Below are positions 43,715 through 52,823 of a stretch of DNA of 64,000 bases, piece after piece. Origin of the DNA: RFSX01 sp965248155 (GTDB lineage: Bacteria; Bacteroidota; Bacteroidia; Chitinophagales; Saprospiraceae); contig CBDFIO010000001.1 in NCBI GenBank assembly GCA_965248155.1, forward strand, positions 1,240,001 through 1,304,000, given 5' to 3'. Position numbers and translations under genes: made by a program. Below the pieces are notes generated by a model that was not told the DNA's origin, ran no database searches, and saw only the letters and a program-made list of their open reading frames with translations. Position 1 is the stretch's first letter. Each line of letters begins with the position of its first letter.

Positions 43715-44898
43715 GCTTTAATTTTTAAATTTGACTTAATATAATTCATTGTTTCCAAAGCTTTTTCGAAATCTTCCTCAATAATCGTTACATGACCCAT
43801 TTTACGGAAAGGTTTTGTTATTTGTTTACCATAAAGGTGTACATATACTTCTTCCAAACTTATAACATCTTCCAATCCTTCATAACACGCAGGTCCTTGA
43901 CTTCCTTCACTCCCTAATAAGTTAATCATAATAGCAGACTTATCTTGCTTTATATCAGGTAATGGCAAATTCAAAATACTTTTAAGTTGAACTTCGAATT
44001 GAGAATAATTACATGCATCGATTGTGTGATGACCGGAATTATGCGTTCGGGGAGCTACTTCATTTATTAATATTTTTCCTTCATCTGTCAAAAAAAGCTC
44101 AACAGCCAAGAGACCGACTATGTCTATTTTTTCTGCAATGGTCTTTGCTATCTGTTTACATTGAAGTTCAATTTCTGAATCAATTTGTGCAGGACTGACC
44201 AAATAATCCAGCAAATTCCCTTTCACGTTAAATGCCATTTCTACAACAGGAAAGACAATCTGTTGTCCGGCAGCATTCCTACCTATAGTAACAGCAAGTT
44301 CTTTCTCTATACTTACAAGATCTTCAATAACAGACGGTGTATCCATAATATTGGGAAGATCTTTCACACTTCTTATAATTGAAACACCTTTTCCATCATA
44401 ACCGGCTGTTCTTGATTTTTGCACGAATGGATAATTAATTTTTCCGGATTCAATTTTAGCTTTCAGTTCACCGGCATCATTCACAAGCGTAAAAGAAGAG
44501 CTGGCGAGGTGATTCTCCTTATAGAATTGCTTCTGAAGCCCTTTGTCTTTTATTGTTTCAACAACTCTGGCCTGGGGATAGACTTTTACTCCTTCAGATT
44601 CCAATTGGTATAAAGCATCCACATTAACATTTTCAATCTCAATACTCACGACATCCATCTTTCTGCCAAAACTCAGGACGTCGTCGAAGTCTTTGAAATT
44701 ACCATGATGAAAATTTCCTGATACCTGTGCTGCAGGGAATGAACTATCATTATCCAAAAAATGAATATCCAGGGCTAAGGGGATTGATGCCTGAGCCAAC
44801 ATTCGGCCTAATTGGCCTCCACCTAAAATGCCTATTTTTGTTTGTTGTGTAGAGATGACTTTATTTTTCTGCAAATGTATTTTATTATTTCTTTGCAA
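43702..44898 (-). CDS. purK: N5-carboxyaminoimidazole ribonucleotide synthetase
   Basis: A 398-residue ATP-grasp enzyme that carboxylates AIR to N5-CAIR using ATP and bicarbonate. The start of the core is KIGILGGGQLGRMLAQAS; FVQKSRTAGYDGKGVSI, ELAVTIGRNAAG, LAVELFLTDEGKILINEVAPRTHNSGHHTIDAC are ATP-grasp and AIR-site segments. No ATG lies between the upstream stop and the conserved core, so initiation is at TTG, either at 44898 or at 44874; I use the first. Gene order is purK then purE. It is divergent from pyrC by 28 bases. Confidence 0.93.
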   Translation of the reverse strand: MQRNNKIHLQKNKVISTQQTKIGILGGGQLGRMLAQASIPLALDIHFLDNDSSFPAAQVSGNFHHGNFKDFDDVLSFGRKMDVVSIEIENVNVDALYQLESEGVKVYPQARVVETIKDKGLQKQFYKENHLASSSFTLVNDAGELKAKIESGKINYPFVQKSRTAGYDGKGVSIIRSVKDLPNIMDTPSVIEDLVSIEKELAVTIGRNAAGQQIVFPVVEMAFNVKGNLLDYLVSPAQIDSEIELQCKQIAKTIAEKIDIVGLLAVELFLTDEGKILINEVAPRTHNSGHHTIDACNYSQFEVQLKSILNLPLPDIKQDKSAIMINLLGSEGSQGPACYEGLEDVISLEEVYVHLYGKQITKPFRKMGHVTIIEEDFEKALETMNYIKSNLKIKACQE

Positions 44899-44926
44899 CT
44901 TATATTGTGGCCTTTAAATTATTCAT

Positions 44927-46261
44927 ATGTCTAAAACCTTATTTAAGAACGCCAGGCTTGTTAATGAGGGAAAAATCGATGAATGCGATGTTCTCGTAAA
45001 GGGCAATCGGATTGAAAAAATCGATTCCAGTATAGCATTAAAGAATGTAAAACTTATTGATCTCAATGGGCTATGGCTTATTCCCGGAATAATTGATGAC
45101 CAGGTGCATTTTAGAGAGCCCGGTTTAACACACAAGGCCAATATTGCTAGTGAATCTAGGGCCGCAGCTGCCGGTGGTGTAACTTCTTTTATGGAAATGC
45201 CCAATACTAAACCACCTGCAATAACACAAGATCTGCTTGAAGACAAATATCAGATTGCGAAAACAGATTCTACAGTAAATTATTCTTTCTATATGGGGGC
45301 CTCAAATGAGAATATTGAGGAAGTATTAAAGACCAATAAAGAAAAGATTTGTGGTGTTAAAATTTTTATGGGCTCCAGCACTGGAAACATGTTGGTTGAT
45401 AATGAGAAGACACTGGATAATTTATTTTCAAAATTAGATTGTCTTATTGCTACACATTGTGAAGATGAAATGACAGTCCGACAAAACCTTGAAAAGGCCA
45501 AAATCCAATATGGTGATAATATGGATGCCACTTATCATCCCATTATCAGAAATGTTGATGCTTGTTATATTTCTTCTTCTATGGCCAGTGAACTTGCTAA
45601 GAAACATAATACAAGATTGCATATTCTTCACATTAGCAGCGCAAAAGAAGTAGCATTATTCGATAACACAACGCCGCTTAAAAATAAGAGAATCACGGCC
45701 GAAGTATGTGTTCATCATTTAAGTTATGATGATCGCGACTATGCAACTTTAGGTAATAACATAAAATGTAATCCTGCTATAAAATCAAAAGAAGATAAAG
45801 CTGCTCTATTGCAGGCATTAAAAGAAGGATACTTTGATGTTATCGCGACTGATCATGCACCACACACTATTGAAGAAAAATCAAATCCATTTCTTCAGGC
45901 TCCATCCGGACTTCCACTCATTCAACATAGTCTAAGTATGATGTTGCAATTTTATCACCGAGGAGATTTATCCATTGAATTTATAATTGACAAAATGTGT
46001 CATGTGCCTGCTGAGATGTTTAACATCATTGATCGAGGATACATTCGTGAAGGATATTTTGCAGATTTAGCCATAGTTGATCCCAATAAACCCTGGACTG
46101 TCAATAAAAATAATATCGAATACAAGTGCGGATGGTCACCTCTTGAAGGAAAATCACTTCAAGGTAAAGTCCTTTCGACAATGGCAAACGGCCAATGGGT
46201 TTATCTTGATGAGAAATTAACAGGACAAAAAGCTGGAGAGCGACTATTGTTCGGGGTCTGA
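44927..46261 (+). CDS. pyrC: Dihydroorotase
   Basis: A 444-residue type I dihydroorotase/amidohydrolase. VHFREPGLTHKANI contains the HxR metal/substrate motif, TSFMEMPNT the Asn site, GVKIFMGSSTG holds the carbamylated-Lys position, HCEDE and HILHISSAKE supply the metal histidines and ATDHAPHTIEE the catalytic Asp. It cyclises carbamoyl-aspartate to dihydroorotate. Its last 18 bases overlap the convergent MBL-hydrolase gene. It follows the purKE genes head-to-head and is separate from pyrRB. Confidence 0.94.
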   Translation: MSKTLFKNARLVNEGKIDECDVLVKGNRIEKIDSSIALKNVKLIDLNGLWLIPGIIDDQVHFREPGLTHKANIASESRAAAAGGVTSFMEMPNTKPPAITQDLLEDKYQIAKTDSTVNYSFYMGASNENIEEVLKTNKEKICGVKIFMGSSTGNMLVDNEKTLDNLFSKLDCLIATHCEDEMTVRQNLEKAKIQYGDNMDATYHPIIRNVDACYISSSMASELAKKHNTRLHILHISSAKEVALFDNTTPLKNKRITAEVCVHHLSYDDRDYATLGNNIKCNPAIKSKEDKAALLQALKEGYFDVIATDHAPHTIEEKSNPFLQAPSGLPLIQHSLSMMLQFYHRGDLSIEFIIDKMCHVPAEMFNIIDRGYIREGYFADLAIVDPNKPWTVNKNNIEYKCGWSPLEGKSLQGKVLSTMANGQWVYLDEKLTGQKAGERLLFGV

Positions 46262-47110
46262 ACAAATATCTGCTAAAGACATATTGGTATCAACATAATA
46301 GCGACCTCTTTCATTCATTCTTAACTTTCCTACTGCATTCACCGGGTCATGTTCAAAAAACAAATATACATTGTCATTGATAGCATAATCATAGAGGGCT
46401 TGCCTTTCTTCAAGTGTAATCAATGGTCGAATATCATAGGCCATAACATATGGTTTTCTAATATGGAAACTTGATGGCATTAGGTCCGCACAAAAGACTA
46501 AAACATTTCCATTATCTAATTGAATATGCGGGATCATCATAGCCTCTGTATGACCATTTACAAAACGTAGAGATATTTTATCGAAGATCTTATAATCATT
46601 TTCCATTGGGACATAGTGCAGAAGGCCTTGCTCTTCCAATGGAACGAAATTTTCTTTTAGAAATGAAGCTTTCTCTCGTTCATTAGGAGTATAAGCCCAA
46701 TCGAAATGTTCCTTTGATGACCAATATTTTGCATTAGAAAATGCTGGCTTTACTTTTCCATGTTCGTCTTTCAATAGTGCTCCTCCTACATGATCAAAAT
46801 GAAAGTGCGTAATTATAACATCTGTTATTGCCTCAGTATTCAGATGAGACTGCTCCAGGGATCGCGGAATAGTATCTTCTCCATGAGGTTCAAAGTGAGA
46901 CATGAACTTTTCACTTTGCTTATTGCCTAGACCGGTGTCTATTAATATCTTTTTATCGCCATCCTCAATCAGCAAACATCTCATCGCCCAGGTGCATAAG
47001 TTGTTTTCATCCGGAGGATTCAATTTCGTCCACATTGAATAAGGGACGACTCCAAACATAGCACCTCCGTCTAATTTAAAATATCCCGAATTTATGATAC
47101 TTAATTTCAT
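46244..47110 (-). CDS. Metallo-beta-lactamase fold hydrolase
   Basis: A 288-residue MBL-fold protein. The zinc motif is ITHFHFDHVGGAL (HxHxDH, about 104-114); the further ligands are H of NGHTEAMMIPHI, D of VFCADLMPS and H of FFEHDPVNA. The pattern and length place it with methyl-parathion hydrolase/AHL-lactonase-like enzymes (class B-like N-terminus MKLSIINSGYFKLDGGAMFGVVP). The substrate cannot be specified. Its start codon touches the ribH stop (one-base sharing at 47110), so translation is probably coupled, though the functions look unrelated. Confidence 0.87.
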   Translation of the reverse strand: MKLSIINSGYFKLDGGAMFGVVPYSMWTKLNPPDENNLCTWAMRCLLIEDGDKKILIDTGLGNKQSEKFMSHFEPHGEDTIPRSLEQSHLNTEAITDVIITHFHFDHVGGALLKDEHGKVKPAFSNAKYWSSKEHFDWAYTPNEREKASFLKENFVPLEEQGLLHYVPMENDYKIFDKISLRFVNGHTEAMMIPHIQLDNGNVLVFCADLMPSSFHIRKPYVMAYDIRPLITLEERQALYDYAINDNVYLFFEHDPVNAVGKLRMNERGRYYVDTNMSLADICSDPEQ

Positions 47111-47625
47111 TAAAATCCAATTGTTCCTTTGGGAGATGAAAGTTCCTTTTGCATGTGAACCATTTTTACTGCGGTAACTGCAGCTTCAATTCCTTTATTG
47201 CCATGTATTCCACCTGCTCTTTCTTCTGCTTGCTTTTTTGTATTAACAGTGAGCACCCCAAATATAATCGGCTTACCTGATATTAGAGACAATTGAGTTA
47301 AGCCCGTTGCTACTGCATGATTGATATATTCATCATGTTTTGTATCTCCTTTGATGACGCATCCTAGACAGATAACGGCATCAGCGCTTTTATTTTTTAT
47401 GAGTGATTTTGCTGCAACCGGAAGTTCAAAAGATCCAGGCGTATGAATAATACAGATATCATCTTCATTAACTCCTAAATCAAGAAGTGTACTTTTCGCA
47501 CCATCAAGCAACTGAGAACATATCTCAATATTCCATTCTGAACAAGCTATATGAATTTTATATCCCTTTCCGGAGGGGCAACCCTCAAGATTAAATTCGG
47601 AGAGGTTTTTATCTTTTGAACTCAG
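47110..47625 (-). CDS. ribH: 6,7-dimethyl-8-ribityllumazine synthase
   Basis: The open core (PGSFELPVAAKSLI, ICLGCVIKGDTKHDEYINHAV, IIFGVLTVNTKKQAEERAGG, GNKGIEAAVTAVKM) is lumazine synthase, which joins the pyrimidine and dihydroxybutanone phosphate to form the riboflavin precursor. A caller beginning at the TTG at 47511 would lose the first ~38 residues; homologous sequence continues upstream (KIHIACSEWNIEICSQLLDG) to the stop of the TPR gene at 47638-47640. No ATG, GTG or TTG occurs in that stretch; the best near-cognate start is CTG at 47623-47625, giving 171 residues, the expected length. The 5' end is therefore uncertain. Confidence 0.88.
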   Translation of the reverse strand: MSSKDKNLSEFNLEGCPSGKGYKIHIACSEWNIEICSQLLDGAKSTLLDLGVNEDDICIIHTPGSFELPVAAKSLIKNKSADAVICLGCVIKGDTKHDEYINHAVATGLTQLSLISGKPIIFGVLTVNTKKQAEERAGGIHGNKGIEAAVTAVKMVHMQKELSSPKGTIGF

Positions 47626-47637
47626 ACTATAAAATTG

Positions 47638-48330
47638 TTATGAACCGGATAGGTTTGCTAACAAAAGAGCGATATTACTTGCTTCATTTGAAGTCGGAAA
47701 GTCATTTTGAATTTCTTCGAAAGCCGACTTAGCCTTAGAATTATCGCTATTCCTTTGAGCGAGTAAACCTAACTTGTATAAATAATATGGTGTTAACAAG
47801 TCATCATCTCCGGCTTTTGTTGCCTTTTCATAATAAGATAATGCCTTGTCAAATTCTCCTTTTTCAGAATAGGAGTCTCCTAAACATCCATTCTTCATTA
47901 TTCTTGAGTATAGACTAACTGCATTGTGAGCATCAAGATAGCTTATCGCATCACCATATCGACCGAGATTCAGATAAGATATTCCTGCGTACAATTGAGC
48001 AAGATTGGCAGTAGTGGTTCCACTATAGCCATCTATAATATCCAGGAGACTTTCGAATCCTCCGCCTGGGTTTTCTAATGCTAGAGCAAAAGAATCCTGT
48101 GCAAATTGTTGTTCTGCTTTATATATCGTAGATTCTGCAGCTTTTTCTTGTGGAGCTTGTATAAATAATTTATACCCTATAAATCCACCTACTACAATGA
48201 TTATTCCTACAACGATACTCAGTACCATTGTCTTGTTATTCTCAAAATAATCCTGTGCTGTTTCCTTTACTTCAACAACATTTACCAGAGTTTCATCCTG
48301 AATTTTATCTTTTCTTCTTCTTTTTGCCAT
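47638..48330 (-). CDS. TPR-repeat membrane protein, YfgM-like
   Basis: The ATG at 48330 (MAKRRRKDKIQDE) is preferred over the TTG nine codons earlier. The ~230-residue product has a basic cytoplasmic N-terminus, a single transmembrane helix (about 36-56, MVLSIVVGIIIVVGGFIGYKLF) and tetratricopeptide repeats in the C-terminal portion (NLGRYGDAISYLDAH, EKGEFDKALSYYEKATK, DNSKAKSAFEEIQ). YfgM-type proteins associate with SecYEG and envelope chaperones. The gene is immediately upstream of ribH and ends 12 bases before its likely start; this order is common in Bacteroidota, suggesting cotranscription. Confidence 0.82.
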   Translation of the reverse strand: MAKRRRKDKIQDETLVNVVEVKETAQDYFENNKTMVLSIVVGIIIVVGGFIGYKLFIQAPQEKAAESTIYKAEQQFAQDSFALALENPGGGFESLLDIIDGYSGTTTANLAQLYAGISYLNLGRYGDAISYLDAHNAVSLYSRIMKNGCLGDSYSEKGEFDKALSYYEKATKAGDDDLLTPYYLYKLGLLAQRNSDNSKAKSAFEEIQNDFPTSNEASNIALLLANLSGS

Positions 48331-48403
48331 TATAACATTTGTTAAAAATCCGCGCAAAAATACACAAAGTATTTCATATAAATACGCTAGAAATAGGGGA
48401 TTA

Positions 48404-49444
48404 TTAATCCATTATGAAAGGATAGTCCTTCTGGACATAATTGTCATCATAAAGTTCTGAACCCAACGGAAAATCTGATTCATCTGCAAATTTGACAGCT
48501 TCTTCAATCTCATTTTTAATGAGATCTTTTATTGTATCAATTTCTTTTTGACTAGCAATCTTTTCAGAAAGTATTCTCTCCTCCGTTTCCTTTAATGGAT
48601 CACGGTCTTTGTATTCGTTTAATTCTTCTTTTGATCTGTAATGTCCGGGGTCTGAAACTGAATGACCTCTGTATCTGTAAGTTTTAATTTCCAGGTAATA
48701 TGGACCTTTTCCGCTTCTGATATGCTTGGCCGCCTTTTCCAAAGCCAAATGAACAGCCTCCGGCGACATTCCATCAACCGATTCACTCGGCATGTCATAT
48801 CCCAAACCTAATTTGTAAAGATCAGCAACATTACTTGTTCTCTCTACTGAAGTCCCCATTGCATACTGATTATTTTCACAGATATATAGAACGGGTAGCT
48901 TCCATGTCATTGCCATATTGAAAGATTCATGTAATGAACCTTGTCTTGCTGCTCCATCTCCAAACATAGTTACACACAGATTATCCGTATTTCTATATTG
49001 TTCAGCCAAGGCAATACCTGTTCCGATAGGAATTTGAGCTCCTACGATACCATTTCCACCCATATAATTATGCTCATTGGAAGAAAAATGCATTGAACCT
49101 CCTTTCCCTTTCACAACGCCGGTAACTTTTCCAAATAATTCTGCCATACATGCATTTGAACTAAGGCCTCTAGTCAAAGCAATTCCGTGTTGTCTATATC
49201 CTGTAACAATCTTATCTTCTTTCTTAATAGCCGTTAATAATCCGGCTGCTATCGCTTCCTGTCCAATATAAACATGAAGAAATCCTCTGATCTTTTGTTG
49301 GCTATAAGCTTTCAATGAGGCTTCCTCAAACCTTCTTATTCTCAACATCAATTCATACCACTGCAAATAAGTCTCTTTTGAAAAACCAGATTTATCACTA
49401 GATTTTTTTGAAGAAGGTTGTTTTTTTTCTGCTACTTCAGGCAT
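48404..49444 (-). CDS. pdhA: Pyruvate dehydrogenase E1 component, alpha subunit
   Basis: The ATG at 49444 (MPEVAEKKQPSSKK) is favoured over a TTG 11 codons earlier, giving 346 residues. The TPP-binding motif is GDGAARQGSLHESFNMAMTWKLPVLYICENN, and RGFLHVYIGQEAIAAG, GYRQHGIAL and YRYRGHSVSDPG (with the regulatory-Ser equivalents) mark E1 alpha. With the beta subunit it decarboxylates pyruvate and acetylates lipoamide of E2. The beta subunit and E2/E3 are not in this window, so it is detached from its partners. A 35-residue Lys/Ser/Glu-rich leader precedes the core. It is divergent from recF. Confidence 0.93.
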   Translation of the reverse strand: MPEVAEKKQPSSKKSSDKSGFSKETYLQWYELMLRIRRFEEASLKAYSQQKIRGFLHVYIGQEAIAAGLLTAIKKEDKIVTGYRQHGIALTRGLSSNACMAELFGKVTGVVKGKGGSMHFSSNEHNYMGGNGIVGAQIPIGTGIALAEQYRNTDNLCVTMFGDGAARQGSLHESFNMAMTWKLPVLYICENNQYAMGTSVERTSNVADLYKLGLGYDMPSESVDGMSPEAVHLALEKAAKHIRSGKGPYYLEIKTYRYRGHSVSDPGHYRSKEELNEYKDRDPLKETEERILSEKIASQKEIDTIKDLIKNEIEEAVKFADESDFPLGSELYDDNYVQKDYPFIMD

Positions 49445-49513
49445 AATTTCTTTTTTAGAAATAAATAGCGGAATCAATTACATTTGATTCCAAAGAGATA
49501 CAAAAATAAGGAA

Positions 49514-50623
49514 TTGAAACGTATAACGTTAGAATTATTATCGATAAGCAATTTTAGAAACTGCGAATCACTAAATATCCAATTAGATAAAGGCTTTAAT
49601 GTTATTACAGGACTTAACGGTGCTGGCAAAACCACCATTCTGGATTCCATATATTATTTGACAAATGGAAGATCGTATTTCACCAATCAGGATAAATTCC
49701 TCTACAAAGAAGGAACAGATTTTTTTAGAATAGTTGGCAATATAAATAACGAAGACTCAATTATTCAATGTCAGATTTCATCTTCTGCTTCATCTTCAAA
49801 AAAAATCAAGGTTGATGACAAAGTCATGAAGAGCATCTCAGAATATTATGGCAGGTATCCCTCCTTCATGATCGCTCCAAAAGATATTCAAATCCTCGTT
49901 GAATCTAGTGTAGAACGTAGAAGATTAATAAACAAAACTCTCTCTCAAGTAGACAAAACATACTTGCTTTACCTTTTGAGATACAATAAGCTTCTTAAGC
50001 AACGGAATGCATTGCTTAAAAGCTTTCAAAAAGGACAAGCAGTCAATCAATTGTTGGTTTCTGCACTAAATAATAAGATGGTTGAACCAGCTGAGTATAT
50101 TCACAATAAAAGAAAAACCTACGTCGAAAAAATAACTCCCATTTTCAATCAATATTATAATGAAATCTCTGACGAAAGGGAAAAATTAAGTATTGCTTAT
50201 CATTCCAATCTGACAGATAAATCCATCGATAATCTTTTTGAAAATTCCTTCTCAAAGGATTTGGTTCTTGCCAAGACAACTGAAGGAATCCATAAGGATG
50301 ATATCATTTTAAAAATAAATGAGAAGGATATAAAGAAGTATGCTTCTCAAGGTCAACTTAAGTCAGCTATCATCAGTCTGAAACTTTCACAAATCGACTG
50401 GGTTAAAGCTGAGACTGGATTAATCCCAATTTTATTAATGGATGATATCTTCGACAAATTGGATTCAGAAAGGGTAGAGAAGCTTCTTGAAATATGTGAA
50501 AATCAATTAAAATCTCAAATTTTTATTACTGATACTGAATTAGGCAGGATAAAATTTAAATTAGAGAAACTTAATATCCATTATAAACATTTTAATATTG
50601 CAGAAGGAAATATAGAATCTTGA
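49514..50623 (+). CDS. recF: DNA replication and repair protein RecF
   Basis: A RecF ATPase of about 370 residues. Walker A is GLNGAGKTTILDSIYYL, the ABC-type signature is in KKYASQGQLKSAIISLKLSQ, and Walker B in PILLMDDIFDKLDSERVEKL; the terminal QIFITDTE is typical. It loads RecA with RecO and RecR at gaps. No ATG is present before the core; the TTG at 49514 gives MKRITLELLSISNFRN, matching the family N-terminus, so I prefer it to TTG at 49484. Its stop overlaps the dciA start (TTGA), coupling the two. Confidence 0.93.
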   Translation: MKRITLELLSISNFRNCESLNIQLDKGFNVITGLNGAGKTTILDSIYYLTNGRSYFTNQDKFLYKEGTDFFRIVGNINNEDSIIQCQISSSASSSKKIKVDDKVMKSISEYYGRYPSFMIAPKDIQILVESSVERRRLINKTLSQVDKTYLLYLLRYNKLLKQRNALLKSFQKGQAVNQLLVSALNNKMVEPAEYIHNKRKTYVEKITPIFNQYYNEISDEREKLSIAYHSNLTDKSIDNLFENSFSKDLVLAKTTEGIHKDDIILKINEKDIKKYASQGQLKSAIISLKLSQIDWVKAETGLIPILLMDDIFDKLDSERVEKLLEICENQLKSQIFITDTELGRIKFKLEKLNIHYKHFNIAEGNIES

Positions 50624-50910
50624 ATAAAGAAGGAAAAGATATAAAGGATGTCATCGGCGAAATATTTAAAACCAATAAGTCGCTTTCCAGATCCTATAAT
50701 GAATACACTATAGAGCAACTATGGCGTGATAATTTTGGCGAACTCATCTCCCAGTATACAACTGATGTGAAATTTAAAAAAGGTCAGCTCACCGTTTATA
50801 TAAGTTCCTCAGCTTTAAAACAGGAGCTGTCTATGAATAAGGAATCTGTAATCTCCAAAATGAATGAAAGTATAAAATATAACAAGATCAATAAACTTGT
50901 TATCGTTTAG
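50620..50910 (+). CDS. dciA: DciA-type replicative helicase loader (DUF721)
   Basis: A 96-residue DUF721 protein: IEQLWRDNFGELISQYTTDVKFKKGQLTVYISSSALKQELSMN is the conserved core. DciA proteins assist loading of the replicative helicase DnaB in bacteria without DnaC/DnaI. It starts at a TTG that overlaps the recF TGA, a four-base overlap implying translational coupling. It is among the shorter members and consists of the domain only. The recF-dciA adjacency recurs in Bacteroidota. Confidence 0.88.
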   Translation: MNKEGKDIKDVIGEIFKTNKSLSRSYNEYTIEQLWRDNFGELISQYTTDVKFKKGQLTVYISSSALKQELSMNKESVISKMNESIKYNKINKLVIV

Positions 50911-50912
50911 TT

Positions 50913-51506
50913 TCAAATCAGTGAATTTATAAGAAAAAAGAGGACCAGATAAATCCAAAGTATATCCAGAAAGTGCCAATAAACAGTAAGTAAGTTTAGT
51001 TTTCTTTTTTTGGTAGGATCGGAAAAATACACCAACACACTAACAGGTTCTTTCATATCCCTTAACGAGGTCCACAAAAATATTGAAAGAAATGGTATCC
51101 CCGCAATCACATGAGCAAAATGAACACCAGATATGATATATAGGTATGAGGCCATATTGCTGTGAGTTATAAAAATGCCATCACGATACAATTGGTTCCA
51201 CGCAATTATCTGACTTGCCAGAAACAGGATAGTCAGAATTAAAGTCAAAGCCAAGTTTCGCTGGTAGTTTTTAGTATTATCAGTTTTATAAAATTTCCTG
51301 GCATAGTTAAGCGTAACACTACTTGATACTAAAAGAAATGAATTGAAAACAAAGAGCAGAGGCAACTGGATAGGCTGCAAATCAGATTGAATTCTATTAT
51401 AAAGATATGCTGCTGAAAACCCCAGGAACAAACTCGTAATTCCCGTTAGCAATAATCCTAAAGCAATAAAATGTGGATGTATTAGATAGTTACGTTCCTC
51501 TAGCAT
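50913..51506 (-). CDS. Cytochrome c oxidase subunit III family protein
   Basis: A 197-residue membrane protein with five likely helices (near 14-35, 48-68, 82-104, 118-140, 170-194). PLLFVFNSFLLVSSSVTLNYA, IISGVHFAHVIAGIPFL and VYWHFLDILWIYLVLFFL correspond to the heme-copper oxidase subunit III core. The absence of the first two helices is usual in the short bacterial form. It belongs to the caa3/aa3-type terminal oxidase that reduces O2; subunits I and II are not in the window. It converges with dciA at a distance of 2 bases. Confidence 0.87.
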   Translation of the reverse strand: MLEERNYLIHPHFIALGLLLTGITSLFLGFSAAYLYNRIQSDLQPIQLPLLFVFNSFLLVSSSVTLNYARKFYKTDNTKNYQRNLALTLILTILFLASQIIAWNQLYRDGIFITHSNMASYLYIISGVHFAHVIAGIPFLSIFLWTSLRDMKEPVSVLVYFSDPTKKRKLNLLTVYWHFLDILWIYLVLFFLINSLI

Positions 51507-51612
51507 AGATGGATATTGTCTTCATGTACCAAATTAATTGAACTTCGCTATATGATGTAATGTTCTTGATTATTTTTCTATTTTTAAATCAATCATACAA
51601 CTGAATAATCAT

Positions 51613-52818
51613 ATGGCACATAAAAAAGTAAAGTTCAAAAACAATTTAGGAATTGACTTGCCCGGCAGGATAGATTTTCCATTAGGTCAATTTAGGGATG
51701 CTTTTGCCATTTTTGCAAATGTATTCACAGGCCACAAGAATTTAATTGCCGCCAAACATATTAGCCGGGCTTTAACATTAAATGGGATAGCCGTTTTACG
51801 CTTTGATTTTACAGGATTAGGAGGCAGCGAAGGTGATTTTTCTGAAACAAATTTTTCTTCCAATATAGAGGACATCAAATCTGCAGCTAAATTTCTTACA
51901 GACAACTATGAAGCTCCAAAAATCCTATTAGGCCAGAGCCTTGGTGGGGCTGCCAGTATTTTTGCGTCTGATGAAATAGAATCCATCAAAGCAGTAGCAA
52001 CAATTGGTGCTCCGAGTGAACCGGAACATGTTTTTCATCTCCTAGGTTGTAAAATAGAAGATATTGAAGAAAATGGATTTGCAGAAATATCTATTGGCGG
52101 CAAACCATATACAATAAGAAAGCAATTCCTGGATGACTTGAGAGCGAAGAATATGTATGAAAAAGTCAAGCAATTAAAAAAAGCAATCCTTGTAATGCAT
52201 TCTCCACAAGATGAGATCGTTGCAATAGAAAATGCAGCTAAAATTTACCACGCAGCGTTTCACCCTAAAAGTTTTATTACCCTGAATAATGCGGATCACA
52301 TGTTAACGAATAAAGATGATGCTTTTTATACAGGAAGCGTTATTTCCAGTTGGGTAAGGAGATATATTGATATCCCGAAAAAGGAAAAATTAGTTACTGA
52401 GAAACAAGTCATAGCCCGATTAGGAAATGAAGGATTCACTACCGAAATCAAAGCAGGTAGACACGGTATGATTGCTGATGAACCAGAATCTGTTGGAGGA
52501 AATGATTTTGTGCCTTCACAATACGAATTAGTAAACGCCGCATTAGGGGCTTGCACAGCTATGACTTTACAAATGTATGCCAGAAGAAAAAAATGGGATT
52601 TGCAAGAAGTCAATGTGCATCTTTCTTTTGACAGATCATACAAACAAGATTGTGATGAATGTACTGAATCCGAAAGGCGTCTAGATAAATTTGAAAAAGT
52701 GTTGGAATTTAAAGGGGACCTGAGTGATGAACAGAAAAAGCGATTGGCCGAGATAGCAGATCGCTGTCCGGTACATCGAACTTTAGCAGGTAATCCTTCC
52801 TTCCAAACAAGCTATTAG
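51613..52818 (+). CDS. Alpha/beta hydrolase fused to OsmC peroxidase domain
   Basis: A 401-residue two-domain protein. Residues about 1-255 are an alpha/beta hydrolase with nucleophile Ser in LLGQSLGGAAS, Asp in HSPQDEIVAIEN and His in NNADHMLTNKDD. Residues about 260-400 form an OsmC/Ohr domain with the peroxidatic Cys in NAALGACTAMTLQMYARRK and the resolving Cys in ADRCPVHRTL. OsmC domains reduce organic hydroperoxides; the fused hydrolase may liberate or clean up lipid substrates, which is inference. This fusion recurs in Bacteroidota and Proteobacteria. Start ATG at 51613 is clear; the acetyltransferase gene follows 5 bases later. Confidence 0.92.
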   Translation: MAHKKVKFKNNLGIDLPGRIDFPLGQFRDAFAIFANVFTGHKNLIAAKHISRALTLNGIAVLRFDFTGLGGSEGDFSETNFSSNIEDIKSAAKFLTDNYEAPKILLGQSLGGAASIFASDEIESIKAVATIGAPSEPEHVFHLLGCKIEDIEENGFAEISIGGKPYTIRKQFLDDLRAKNMYEKVKQLKKAILVMHSPQDEIVAIENAAKIYHAAFHPKSFITLNNADHMLTNKDDAFYTGSVISSWVRRYIDIPKKEKLVTEKQVIARLGNEGFTTEIKAGRHGMIADEPESVGGNDFVPSQYELVNAALGACTAMTLQMYARRKKWDLQEVNVHLSFDRSYKQDCDECTESERRLDKFEKVLEFKGDLSDEQKKRLAEIADRCPVHRTLAGNPSFQTSY

Positions 52819-52823
52819 ATAAC

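Noticed and set aside
47520..47640. FMN riboswitch upstream of ribH
   Set aside because: The space to the upstream gene is about 12 bases if CTG is used, and no conserved RFN-type sequence is present there or upstream of ribE.
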